Positions 1 to 5,372 of a stretch of 7,323 nt of DNA are shown piece by piece. Position 1 is the first letter of the stretch. Each line of letters starts with the position of its first letter. The notes below the pieces were generated by a model. That model saw nothing but the letters and a program-made list of their open reading frames with translations. It ran no database searches and was not told the DNA's origin. This DNA is from Actinobacteria bacterium ADurb.Bin346 (GTDB lineage Bacteria > Actinomycetota > Humimicrobiia > Humimicrobiales > Humimicrobiaceae). The DNA is taken from positions 1 through 7,323 of the forward strand of contig MWAX01000133.1 of assembly GCA_002068775.1 (NCBI GenBank). Direction: 5' to 3'. A program made the translations under genes and the position numbers.

Positions 1-38
1 CCATAGGTGCAGGAAGCATAACAAAGATAATAGAGTAA
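1..38 (+). CDS. tuf: Elongation factor Tu, C-terminal end (partial)
   Basis: Only the last 11 codons and the stop are in the window. Reading from base 3 gives IGAGSITKIIE followed by TAA at 36-38. This matches the conserved EF-Tu C-terminus (family pattern GRT[VI]GAG followed by a short tail such as VVTKIL), and the two leading bases CC would complete an ACC threonine as expected. EF-Tu is the GTPase that delivers aminoacyl-tRNA to the ribosomal A site. The identification rests on a short peptide plus position: tuf directly before rpsJ is the standard str-to-S10 junction. The stop is 52 bp before the rpsJ start, with no clear terminator between, so co-transcription of the two is likely. Confidence 0.85.
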   Translation, partial: IGAGSITKIIE

Positions 39-76
39 AGATAATATATACAGTGGAAAGAAAACAGGTAAGAGTT

Positions 77-82
77 AGGAGG
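77..82 (+). promoter_or_regulatory. Shine-Dalgarno site for rpsJ (TTG start)
   Basis: AGGAGG lies 8 nt before the TTG at 91. There is no ATG or GTG at a suitable distance that would give an S10 N-terminus, so this site decides the non-ATG start. Confidence 0.85.
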
Positions 83-90
83 AAACCCGG

Positions 91-408
91 TTGGCAGCAA
101 AATTAGGACAGAAGATCAGGATAAAACTGAGAGCTTATGACCATGAGATCATTGACAGATCTGCCAAGAAAATAGTAGAAACTGTAGAGAATTCAGGAGC
201 AAAAGTTTCCGGTCCTATTCCACTACCGAGCAAAAAGAATGTTTTTTGCGTGATCAGGTCACCGCATGTTGACAAGGATTCAAGGGAACATTTTGAGATA
301 AGAGTGCATAAGCGCCTAATTGATATAATAGATCCCTCTCCAAAGACTGTAGACCTGCTCATGAGACTAAGTTTGCCTGCAGGTGTGGATATAGAGATTA
401 AGTCATAA
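91..408 (+). CDS. rpsJ: 30S ribosomal protein S10
   Basis: S10 is a component of the 30S head and, as NusE in well-studied bacteria, also a partner of NusB in transcription antitermination. The 105-residue product has the family N-terminus KIRIKLRAYDH at residues 8-18, the GPIPLPSKK segment of the long extended loop at 41-49, and the conserved EHFEIRVHKRLIDI stretch at about 66-79. Length is close to the roughly 103 residues of E. coli S10. The start is TTG, fixed by AGGAGG 8 nt upstream. The gene follows tuf by 52 bp and is separated from rplC by an unusually long 196-bp gap, so it probably sits at the end of the str transcript rather than heading the S10 operon. Confidence 0.98.
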   Translation: MAAKLGQKIRIKLRAYDHEIIDRSAKKIVETVENSGAKVSGPIPLPSKKNVFCVIRSPHVDKDSREHFEIRVHKRLIDIIDPSPKTVDLLMRLSLPAGVDIEIKS

Positions 409-430
409 AAATGACTTGTGCTTTTTTTTA
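400..430 (+). terminator. Possible weak rho-independent terminator after rpsJ
   Basis: A perfect 7-bp stem, AAGTCAT at 400-406 and ATGACTT at 411-417, closes on a 4-nt AAAA loop that includes part of the rpsJ stop codon. After a 4-nt spacer (GTGC) comes a run of eight T at 422-429. The stem has only two G-C pairs and the T run is not immediately adjacent, so termination may be partial or absent. The position at the end of rpsJ and before a new promoter supports a regulatory role. Confidence 0.35.
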
Positions 431-479
431 GAAAAAGTTTGCAGTTTTGAAAATATATTTGCACAGGATTGGATTATAT

Positions 480-516
480 AAGTCAATTCCGTAAAAAAGT
501 GACTCATTAATTGACG
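480..516 (+). repeat. Overlapping inverted repeats in the rpsJ-rplC gap
   Basis: GTCAATT at 482-488 is the inverse complement of AATTGAC at 509-515 (7 bp, 20-nt loop). Within the same segment AGTCA at 481-485 can instead pair with TGACT at 500-504 (5 bp). The two pairings exclude each other because they share the left arm. The segment is upstream of the predicted rplC promoter, so it would be transcribed only by read-through from tuf-rpsJ, or could act as DNA. Such short AT-rich repeats can arise by chance. Confidence 0.3.
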
Positions 517-531
517 TTAACTTATTATGTC

Positions 532-560
532 TTGAAAGAATATAGTAAAAAATATATAAT
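532..560 (+). promoter_or_regulatory. Predicted sigma-70-type promoter for rplC
   Basis: A -35 hexamer TTGAAA (532-537; 4 of 6 consensus positions, with a full TTGA core) is followed by a 17-bp spacer and a perfect -10 hexamer TATAAT (555-560). Transcription would start near 567, giving a leader of about 38 nt before the rplC ATG at 605. Surrounding DNA is AT-rich, with an A-run near 493-498. It lies in the only long gap between rpsJ and rplC. AT-rich intergenic DNA gives chance matches, but the exact -10 and ideal spacing make this the best promoter in the window. Confidence 0.65.
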
Positions 561-604
561 TTCAATTTTGTCTTTGTCTAAAATAGTATTGAGAGTGATG
601 AAAA

Positions 605-1228
605 ATGGTAAATTCAATATATGGAAAAAAAGTCGGCTCAACACAGGTATTCAGTAATGACGGCGCCGCTATTTATGTAACAGCGATAGAAGCTTCTCCA
701 TGTACGGTTCTGCAGGTAAAAGATGAAGCAAGCGATGGCTACAAGTCATTGAAAGTGGGCTTTGGAAATGTTAAGGAAAAAAAAGTCAATAAGCCCATTA
801 AAGGAGTTTTTACTAAGAATAATCTTGCAGCTAAAAAGTATATTAAAGAATTAAGGGTGGAAGATTTTGACCATGAGTACAAACCGGGCGATACGATAGA
901 TGTGCAGGTTTTCAAAGTCGGAGATAAGGTAAAAATAACCGGGATTTCAAGGGGCAAAGGGTTTACCGGAGTGATAAAAAGGTATAATTTCCATCGTGGC
1001 CCTATGACGCATGGCTCACACAGCATAAGAAAACCCGGCTCTATCGGAATGTGCGCCACCCCTTCAAAAGTCCACAAGGGTAAAAAAATGCCCGGTCGAA
1101 TGGGCGGTAAAAAAGTCACAATACCTGCCACTGAAATAATAGACATTATTGGAGAGCAGAACCTGATTCTTGTTAAAGGCAGCGTTCCGGGACCCTCCGG
1201 AAATATAGTATTACTCAGGAAAGCATAG
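605..1228 (+). CDS. rplC: 50S ribosomal protein L3
   Basis: L3 binds 23S rRNA early in 50S assembly and its long extension reaches toward the peptidyl transferase centre. The 207-residue product (E. coli 209) shows the N-terminal YGKKVGSTQVF segment at 6-16, GISRGKGFTG at 113-122, and the core signature running from GPMTHGSH (132-139) through KPGSIG (143-148) to MPGRMGG (162-168), which is the RNA-binding extension. The VKGSVPGP motif is at 190-197. Residue 12 is Ser in the stretch that is nearly always GMTQ. The start ATG has no classical AGGAGG; GAGAGTGAT at 591-599 could pair weakly with the anti-SD. The gene ends with tandem in-frame TAG TAG (1226-1231). It is the first gene after the predicted promoter. 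Confidence 0.98.
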   Translation: MVNSIYGKKVGSTQVFSNDGAAIYVTAIEASPCTVLQVKDEASDGYKSLKVGFGNVKEKKVNKPIKGVFTKNNLAAKKYIKELRVEDFDHEYKPGDTIDVQVFKVGDKVKITGISRGKGFTGVIKRYNFHRGPMTHGSHSIRKPGSIGMCATPSKVHKGKKMPGRMGGKKVTIPATEIIDIIGEQNLILVKGSVPGPSGNIVLLRKA

Positions 1229-1246
1229 TAGATTTGGAGAACTAAG

Positions 1247-1885
1247 ATGGCAAATTTAAATGTTTTAGATCTGGAAGGCAAACAGAAAGGGAAAATAGAT
1301 ATAGCTGATAATATTGTTTCACAGGAAGCAAATGATGAGATCCTTCATCAGGAAGTCAGAAGATATCTGGCAGCGGGCAGGTCCGGGACACATAAAACAA
1401 AAGAGAGAAGTGAGGTCTCCGGCGGGGGCAGAAAACCCTGGAGGCAGAAAGGCACTGGAAATGCAAGGGCAGGCTCCAACCGCTCCCCATTATGGAGGCA
1501 CGGGGGCATAACTTTCGGGCCCAAACCACGGGATTATTCTTTTAAGTTAAACAGGAAAGTCATCAGGAAATCAAAACTTATTGCACTGACTGAAAAATTT
1601 AAGAACGACAGGATAATTGTAGTTGATAGACTGGATTTTGAAGAGCCTGCAACAAAAAAGGCATATGAGATACTTGTAAGCCTGAAAATTTCAGGAGAGA
1701 AAGTGCTGCTTGCGCTTGATTCTGCGGGCAGCGCTGCAGGAAAATCTTTCAGGAACATTCCGGAAGTCAAGGTTGTCAGCATAAAAGGGCTGAATACATA
1801 TGATATTCTTATTGCCGATTATTTATTTTTTACAAAAAAATCGTTAACAGATTTTATCAAGGGGTTGGGCGATGAAAGATCCTAG
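1247..1885 (+). CDS. rplD: 50S ribosomal protein L4
   Basis: L4 is a 23S rRNA-binding protein whose extended loop lines the constriction of the peptide exit tunnel; in E. coli it also represses the S10 operon through the rpsJ leader. The 212-residue product has the basic extended loop at about 44-100, including GRSGTHKTKERSEVSGGGRK, PWRQKGTGNARAGS and PLWRHGG, then the C-terminal alpha/beta domain with the LNTYDIL motif at 182-188. Length is near the family norm of about 200-215. A GGAGA at 1236-1240 lies 6 nt before the ATG. The 3' end overlaps rplW by 14 nt. There is no E. coli-like leader upstream of rpsJ in this window, so feedback by L4 cannot be inferred from sequence. Confidence 0.98.
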   Translation: MANLNVLDLEGKQKGKIDIADNIVSQEANDEILHQEVRRYLAAGRSGTHKTKERSEVSGGGRKPWRQKGTGNARAGSNRSPLWRHGGITFGPKPRDYSFKLNRKVIRKSKLIALTEKFKNDRIIVVDRLDFEEPATKKAYEILVSLKISGEKVLLALDSAGSAAGKSFRNIPEVKVVSIKGLNTYDILIADYLFFTKKSLTDFIKGLGDERS

Positions 1886-2162
1886 AGACATAATAATATC
1901 ACCGATAGTCTCTGAAAAGAGCTATGCCGCAGTTGAGCAAAAACAGTATTCATTCTATATTGACCCGAGGGTTGATAAAGAAGAAGTTAAAAAAGCTTTT
2001 GAAAAAATATTTAATGTTACAGTTTTGAGTGTCAATACTATAAATGTGAAAGCAAAGCCTAAAAGGCTGGGGAAATCTACGGGTTACAGCGCCAGGATGA
2101 AAAAAGCTATTGTCAAAGTCGGCAAAAAAGACAAGATAGATTTCTTTGAATCGACAGTTTAA
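1872..2162 (+). CDS. rplW: 50S ribosomal protein L23
   Basis: L23 sits at the rim of the exit tunnel and is the docking site for trigger factor and the signal recognition particle in bacteria. The 96-residue product (E. coli 100) begins with RDIIISPIVSEKS at 5-17, the classical L23 opening, followed by the helix and strand KKAFEKIFNVTVLSVNTI at 40-57 and the basic KPKRLGKSTGY loop at 63-72. The ATG at 1872 lies inside the end of rplD, giving a 14-nt overlap in a different frame, which suggests translational coupling. AAGGGG at 1859-1864 serves as the Shine-Dalgarno site, 7 nt from the start. Confidence 0.97.
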   Translation: MKDPRDIIISPIVSEKSYAAVEQKQYSFYIDPRVDKEEVKKAFEKIFNVTVLSVNTINVKAKPKRLGKSTGYSARMKKAIVKVGKKDKIDFFESTV

Positions 2163-2184
2163 AAACTGGTTTCTTTTATAGTTT

Positions 2185-2190
2185 GGAGGT
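2185..2190 (+). promoter_or_regulatory. Shine-Dalgarno site for rplB (TTG start)
   Basis: GGAGGT lies 6 nt before the TTG at 2197. It fixes the TTG as the start: the next residues LKKYKPVSPGRR are the expected L2 N-terminus and there is no ATG nearby in frame. Confidence 0.85.
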
Positions 2191-2196
2191 AAAAAG

Positions 2197-3027
2197 TTGG
2201 TTTTAAAAAAATATAAACCGGTATCTCCCGGAAGGAGATTTGCAACAGCATCAGATTTTTCAGTCCTTACAAAGAAGGAGCCGGAAAAATCTTTAACTGT
2301 TTCGCTTAGCAAAACAGGCGGCAGAAACAATAAGGGCCGTATAACCAGGCGGCATGCTGGAGGCGGGCATAAAAGGCTTTACAGGCTGATAGATTTCAAG
2401 AGGAATAAAGACAATATACCTGCAAAGGTCATTGCTATTGAATATGACCCCAACAGGAGTTCAAGGATAGCGCTTGTGCAGTATGCAGATGGTGAAAAAC
2501 GGTACATAATTGCGCCTGTTGATTTAAAAATAGGCGGGAGCATTGTCTCAGGGGAGAGCGTTGACATAATGCCGGGCAATTGTCTGCCGATTAAAAATAT
2601 ACCTGTTGGTACTGTCATACATAATATAGAACTCAGGCCGGGAAAAGGTGCTGAGATGGCAAGGTCGGCCGGAAGTGCTGCCCAGGTGCTGGCAAAAGAA
2701 GACAGGTACGCGCAGTTGAAATTGCCCTCAAGCGAGGTAAGGATGGTTGACCTGAACTGCAGGGCATGCATCGGCCAGGTGGGAAATCCTGATCATGGAA
2801 TCATCCATCTTGGAAAAGCAGGCAGGAGCAGGTGGCTTGGCATCAGGCCAGGCGTAAGAGGCACAGCAATGAATCCTCATGACCATCCGCATGGCGGAGG
2901 CGAAGGAAAGAATAAGACAGCTGGAAGAAACCCTGTCACGCCATGGGGAAAACCCACTCTCGGATACAAAACGAGGAATAAGAAAAAAGCCAGCAGTAAA
3001 TTTATTGTAAGAAGCAGAAAGAAATAG
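2197..3027 (+). CDS. rplB: 50S ribosomal protein L2
   Basis: L2 is required for joining of the subunits and for the peptidyl transferase centre. The 276-residue product (E. coli 273) has KPVSPGRR at 7-14, the GGRNNKGRITRRHAGGGHKR block at 41-60, the OB-fold region near 75-125, an SH3-like domain at roughly 130-200, and the C-terminal signature MNPHDHPHGGGEG at 225-237. His230 aligns with E. coli His229, implicated in peptidyl transfer. Position 228 is His where most bacteria have Val or Asn. The tail from PWGKPTLGYKTR (249-260) to the basic C-terminus resembles Bacillota proteins. The start is TTG with a strong GGAGGT; the gap from rplW is 34 bp. The stop TAG overlaps the Shine-Dalgarno site of rpsS. 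Confidence 0.99.
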   Translation: MVLKKYKPVSPGRRFATASDFSVLTKKEPEKSLTVSLSKTGGRNNKGRITRRHAGGGHKRLYRLIDFKRNKDNIPAKVIAIEYDPNRSSRIALVQYADGEKRYIIAPVDLKIGGSIVSGESVDIMPGNCLPIKNIPVGTVIHNIELRPGKGAEMARSAGSAAQVLAKEDRYAQLKLPSSEVRMVDLNCRACIGQVGNPDHGIIHLGKAGRSRWLGIRPGVRGTAMNPHDHPHGGGEGKNKTAGRNPVTPWGKPTLGYKTRNKKKASSKFIVRSRKK

Positions 3028-3039
3028 GAGGAAACAATT

Positions 3040-3339
3040 ATGTCCAGGTCTTTAAAGAAGGGACCATTTATTGATGCCGGGCTTTTGGCCCAGATTGAGA
3101 AATTAAATGAAACAAACCAGAAGAAGATTATTAAGACCTGGTCCCGAAGCTCTACAATTTTTCCTGAAATGGTCGGCCATACAATAGCTGTTTATGACGG
3201 AAAAAGGCATGTCCCGATATTTGTTGCAGAATCGATGGTTGGGCACAAGCTTGGAGAGTTTGCTCCAACCCGCTCGATCAGGCCTCATGTTTATAAAGGA
3301 AAAGGCGAGAAAACCGCTGCAGTTAAAAAGAAAAAATAA
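3040..3339 (+). CDS. rpsS: 30S ribosomal protein S19
   Basis: S19 forms a complex with S13 in the 30S head near the A-site tRNA. The 99-residue product (E. coli 92) has the family start SRSLKKGPFID at 2-12, IKTWSRSSTI at 31-40 and the signature HVPIFVAESMVGHKLGEFAP beginning at 57, followed by TR. The C-terminus carries a lysine-rich extension (KGKGEKTAAVKKKK at 86-99). AGGAGG at 3026-3031 is 8 nt before the ATG and overlaps the rplB stop codon, so the two genes are tightly linked with a 12-bp gap. Confidence 0.98.
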   Translation: MSRSLKKGPFIDAGLLAQIEKLNETNQKKIIKTWSRSSTIFPEMVGHTIAVYDGKRHVPIFVAESMVGHKLGEFAPTRSIRPHVYKGKGEKTAAVKKKK

Positions 3340-3342
3340 TTT

Positions 3343-3348
3343 GGGGGG
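3343..3348 (+). promoter_or_regulatory. Shine-Dalgarno site for rplV (TTG start)
   Basis: A run of six G, an unusual form of the site, lies 5 nt before the TTG at 3354. It is the only purine-rich element in the 14-bp gap after rpsS and supports the TTG start. Confidence 0.7.
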
Positions 3349-3353
3349 CTATT

Positions 3354-3770
3354 TTGGAAGCAAAGGCAATTGAAAAATATATAAGGATCTCACCGAGAAA
3401 AGTTAAATATGTGATTGATATCGTCAAGAAAAAACCTGTTGAAGAAGCGATTGGTATTTTGTCGCTGACACCCAACAGGGCTGCAGTTTATGTAAAGAAG
3501 GCTATCCAGAGCGCTTCTGCAAATGCAACAGAAAATTTCAAGGAGTATAAAGTAGCAGAGGATGACCTGGTTATAAAAGAAATATATGTAAATGAAGGAC
3601 CCACGCTTAAAAGATTTAAACCGAGAGCAAGAGGAAGGGCTGACAGAGTATTAAAAAGGACTTCTCACATAACAGTACTTGTATCAGATGAAAATAAAAA
3701 AAACCTGGTAAAAAAAGGAAAAAAAAGTAATGTAAAAAACAAACAGTCTAAAAAGGAGGCTAAAGTTTAA
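3354..3770 (+). CDS. rplV: 50S ribosomal protein L22, with lysine-rich C-terminal tail
   Basis: L22 contacts all 23S rRNA domains, and its beta-hairpin lines the exit tunnel beside L4. The 138-residue product has ISPRKVKYVIDIV at 12-24, the alpha-helical core with NRAAVYVKKAIQSASANA at 41-58, and the hairpin signature EGPTLKRFKPRARGRADRVL at 81-100 ending in KRTSHITVLV (101-110). Residues 111-138 are an extra tail with 11 lysines in 28 positions; E. coli L22 stops at 110. The coding DNA of the tail has A-runs of 8, 7 and 8 bases. Start is TTG after a GGGGGG site. The stop TAA shares one base with the rpsC ATG (TAATG), so coupling with S3 translation is likely. Confidence 0.97.
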   Translation: MEAKAIEKYIRISPRKVKYVIDIVKKKPVEEAIGILSLTPNRAAVYVKKAIQSASANATENFKEYKVAEDDLVIKEIYVNEGPTLKRFKPRARGRADRVLKRTSHITVLVSDENKKNLVKKGKKSNVKNKQSKKEAKV

Positions 3771-4441
3771 TGGGACAGAAAGTAAGCCCAAACGGCCTGA
3801 GATTAGGCATAAATAAATACTGGCAATCCAGATGGTTTTCAAATAAGGAATATGCAAAGTTTTTATTTGAAGATATCAGAATAAGGCAAGTTCTTGAAGA
3901 CCAGCTTGCCAATGCAGGTATTGCAAGAATTGAAGTAGAAAGAGCAGCAGATGAGATAAAAGTAGATGTTTACACCTCCAAACCCGGTGTAGTAATCGGT
4001 AAAAGGGGCACAAACATCAATGACATAAAGGAAATGGTTCAAAAGGAAGTGAGCAGGAATATCCAGTTAAATATCATTGAGGTCAAGCGTCCGGAAATGA
4101 TAGCAAAACTTGTAGCAGAAGGTATTGCTTCACAGCTTGAAGGAAGAGTAAGTTTCAGGAAGGCAATGAAGAAGTCAGTTTCCCTGGCGATAAAAGCAGG
4201 GGCTAAGGGCATAAGGGTGCAATGCGCCGGCAGACTTGGGGGTGCTGAAATGGCAAGGACAGAATGGTACAGGGAAGGCAGAGTTCCCCTGCATACGCTA
4301 AGAGCAGATATCGATTTTGGTTTTGCTGAAGCAAAAACTACATTTGGTAAGATAGGAGTAAAAGTCTGGATTTATCTCGGCGACATCATTTTTGACAAGA
4401 GAGAATTAGAAGATAAGAAAGAAGCAGCAGTGCAAAGCTAA
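3770..4441 (+). CDS. rpsC: 30S ribosomal protein S3
   Basis: S3 is a 30S head protein that forms part of the mRNA entry channel and helicase. The 223-residue product (E. coli 233) begins GQKVSPNGLRLGI (2-14), contains the type II KH domain with the GKRG loop of its GxxG motif at 77-80, and has the C-terminal S3 signature GRLGGAEMARTEWYREGRVP at 154-173 followed by LHTLRADIDFG. The ATG overlaps the rplV stop by one base, and AAGGAGG at 3753-3759, inside rplV, is 10 nt upstream. Nothing is missing; the C-terminus is short and charged. Confidence 0.99.
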   Translation: MGQKVSPNGLRLGINKYWQSRWFSNKEYAKFLFEDIRIRQVLEDQLANAGIARIEVERAADEIKVDVYTSKPGVVIGKRGTNINDIKEMVQKEVSRNIQLNIIEVKRPEMIAKLVAEGIASQLEGRVSFRKAMKKSVSLAIKAGAKGIRVQCAGRLGGAEMARTEWYREGRVPLHTLRADIDFGFAEAKTTFGKIGVKVWIYLGDIIFDKRELEDKKEAAVQS

Positions 4442-4453
4442 AAGGAGATTTTT

Positions 4454-4873
4454 ATGTCACCATTGTTAATGCCCAAAAGGGTCAAACATAGAAAAGAACA
4501 AAGAGGGCGGATGAAAGGCCTGTCCAAAGGCGGAAAAAAGCTTGCCTTCGGTGAATATGGGCTGCAGGCAATCGAGCCCGGCTGGGTTACAAGCAAACAG
4601 ATAGAAGCAGCCAGGATAGCGCTTACCCGTTATATAAAAAGAGGCGGAAAAGTCTGGATAAATGTTTTTCCGCATAAGCCAGTTACAAAAAAACCTGCTG
4701 AAACACGGCAGGGTGGCGGAAAGGGAGCACCCGAGCACTGGGTAGCAGTTGTTAAACCGGGCAGGATAATGTTTGAAATCTCAGGTGTTCATATGGATGT
4801 TGCAAAAGAAGCCACGAGGCTCGCGTCTCACAAGTTGCCTATCAAGACAAAATTTGTATATGAAGAACAATAA
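4454..4873 (+). CDS. rplP: 50S ribosomal protein L16
   Basis: L16 binds near the A site of the 50S subunit and helps position aminoacyl-tRNA. The 139-residue product (E. coli 136) has PKRVKHRKEQRGR at 7-19, GEYGLQAIEPGWVT at 33-46, and the conserved RNA-binding block IEAARIALTRYIKRGGKVWI at 50-69 followed by KKPAETRQGGGKGAPE at 79-94 and VKPGRIMFEISGV at 100-112. Most L16 proteins start at the Met or Leu just before PKRV; here AAAGGAGA at 4441-4448 favours ATG 4454, adding five residues (MSPLL) before the usual start. The alternative ATG at 4469 is 21 nt from that site and so less likely. The gap from rpsC is 12 bp. Confidence 0.98.
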   Translation: MSPLLMPKRVKHRKEQRGRMKGLSKGGKKLAFGEYGLQAIEPGWVTSKQIEAARIALTRYIKRGGKVWINVFPHKPVTKKPAETRQGGGKGAPEHWVAVVKPGRIMFEISGVHMDVAKEATRLASHKLPIKTKFVYEEQ

Positions 4874-4889
4874 TATTCGGGTGGTTTTT

Positions 4890-5087
4890 ATGAAAATGAA
4901 GGAAATAAAAGAAAAGACAAAAGAAGAGCTTGAATCAAAACTTTCTGAAATAAAGAAAAATATGCTGGCATTAAAATTCAAGAAAGCTTCAGGCCAGCTT
5001 GATAATTTTATGGCCATTCCCAATCTTAAAAAAGATGTGGCAAAGATAAAGACAGTTTTAAGACAGAAAGAGTTAGGCATAAGCTAA
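4890..5087 (+). CDS. rpmC: 50S ribosomal protein L29
   Basis: L29 is a small helical-hairpin protein next to L23 at the tunnel exit. From ATG 4890 the product is 65 residues (E. coli 63): a first helix about 3-36 including EIKEKTKEELESKLSEIKKN, the turn KKASGQLDN at 31-39, and a second helix with IPNLKKDVAKIKTVLRQKEL at 43-62, the L29 signature region. The reading frame stays open upstream to an ATG at 4773 inside rplP, but that would add 39 residues foreign to the family. GGGTGG at 4879-4884, a weak Shine-Dalgarno site 5 nt away, supports 4890 over ATG 4896. Tandem stops TAA TAA end the gene (5085-5090). The gap after rplP is 16 bp. Confidence 0.96.
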   Translation: MKMKEIKEKTKEELESKLSEIKKNMLALKFKKASGQLDNFMAIPNLKKDVAKIKTVLRQKELGIS

Positions 5088-5094
5088 TAAATCA

Positions 5095-5100
5095 GGGAGG
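5095..5100 (+). promoter_or_regulatory. Shine-Dalgarno site for rpsQ (TTG start)
   Basis: GGGAGG lies 6 nt before the TTG at 5107. No ATG is available in frame before the conserved region, so this site sets the start. Confidence 0.8.
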
Positions 5101-5106
5101 ATATTT

Positions 5107-5361
5107 TTGGAAAGAGGAAAAAGAAAAATAAGAACCGGCAGTGTGGTCAGTGACAAAATGGACAAAACTGCAACAGTTGCCATTAAATCTTATTACAGGC
5201 ATCGTTTATATAAAAAGATATTGAAAAAGATAAAAAGACTGAAAGTAGATGATCCTGAAAATCAGCTTGGCATCGGGGATGTAGTAAAAGTTGAAGAAAC
5301 AAGGCCTCTTAGCAGGACTAAGAGATGGAGAATACTTGAGATAGTTAAAAAAGCGGAGTAA
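5107..5361 (+). CDS. rpsQ: 30S ribosomal protein S17
   Basis: S17 is a primary 16S rRNA-binding protein of the 30S body with an OB fold. The 84-residue product (E. coli also 84) has GSVVSDKMDKTATVAI at 11-26, a lysine-rich loop RHRLYKKILKKIKRLKVDD at 31-49, and the signature GDVVKVEETRPLSRTKRWRI at 57-76. The loop is more basic than usual but of normal length. Start is TTG after GGGAGG. It is the last gene before the 161-bp gap, and its stop codon sits in the loop of a terminator-like hairpin, so it probably ends the S10-type transcript. Confidence 0.98.
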   Translation: MERGKRKIRTGSVVSDKMDKTATVAIKSYYRHRLYKKILKKIKRLKVDDPENQLGIGDVVKVEETRPLSRTKRWRILEIVKKAE

Positions 5362-5372
5362 CCGGCTTTTTA
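5348..5372 (+). terminator. Probable rho-independent terminator or attenuator after rpsQ
   Basis: AAAAAGCGG at 5348-5356 pairs with CCGGGCTTTTT-like sequence CC(G)GCTTTTT at 5362-5371 through nine pairs with one bulged G, around the 5-nt loop AGTAA that contains most of the rpsQ stop. The T run of five is used in the A-T part of the stem, so the free U-tract is short (termination would be moderate). Placement at the end of rpsQ and before a long gap fits an S10/spc boundary. Confidence 0.5.

Noticed and set aside
511..539. TTGACG at 511 as -35 of an alternative rplC promoter
   Set aside because: At 17-bp spacing the -10 would be GAAAGA, which is a poor match; the TTGAAA/TATAAT pair at 532-560 is far better.
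739..1281. Long reverse-strand ORF of 180 codons opposite rplC
   Set aside because: It is an antisense shadow of a clearly conserved L3 gene, with no family resemblance and no ribosome-binding context. The same holds for the other reverse ORFs (for example 1950-2330 and 2379-2771).
1314..1511. Alternative forward-frame ORF inside rplD
   Set aside because: It overlaps the highly conserved extended loop of L4 in another frame and resembles nothing.
4773..4889. Upstream in-frame extension of rpmC from ATG 4773
   Set aside because: It lies wholly within conserved rplP coding sequence and adds residues that do not belong to L29; ATG 4890 has a nearby G-rich site and gives the normal length.
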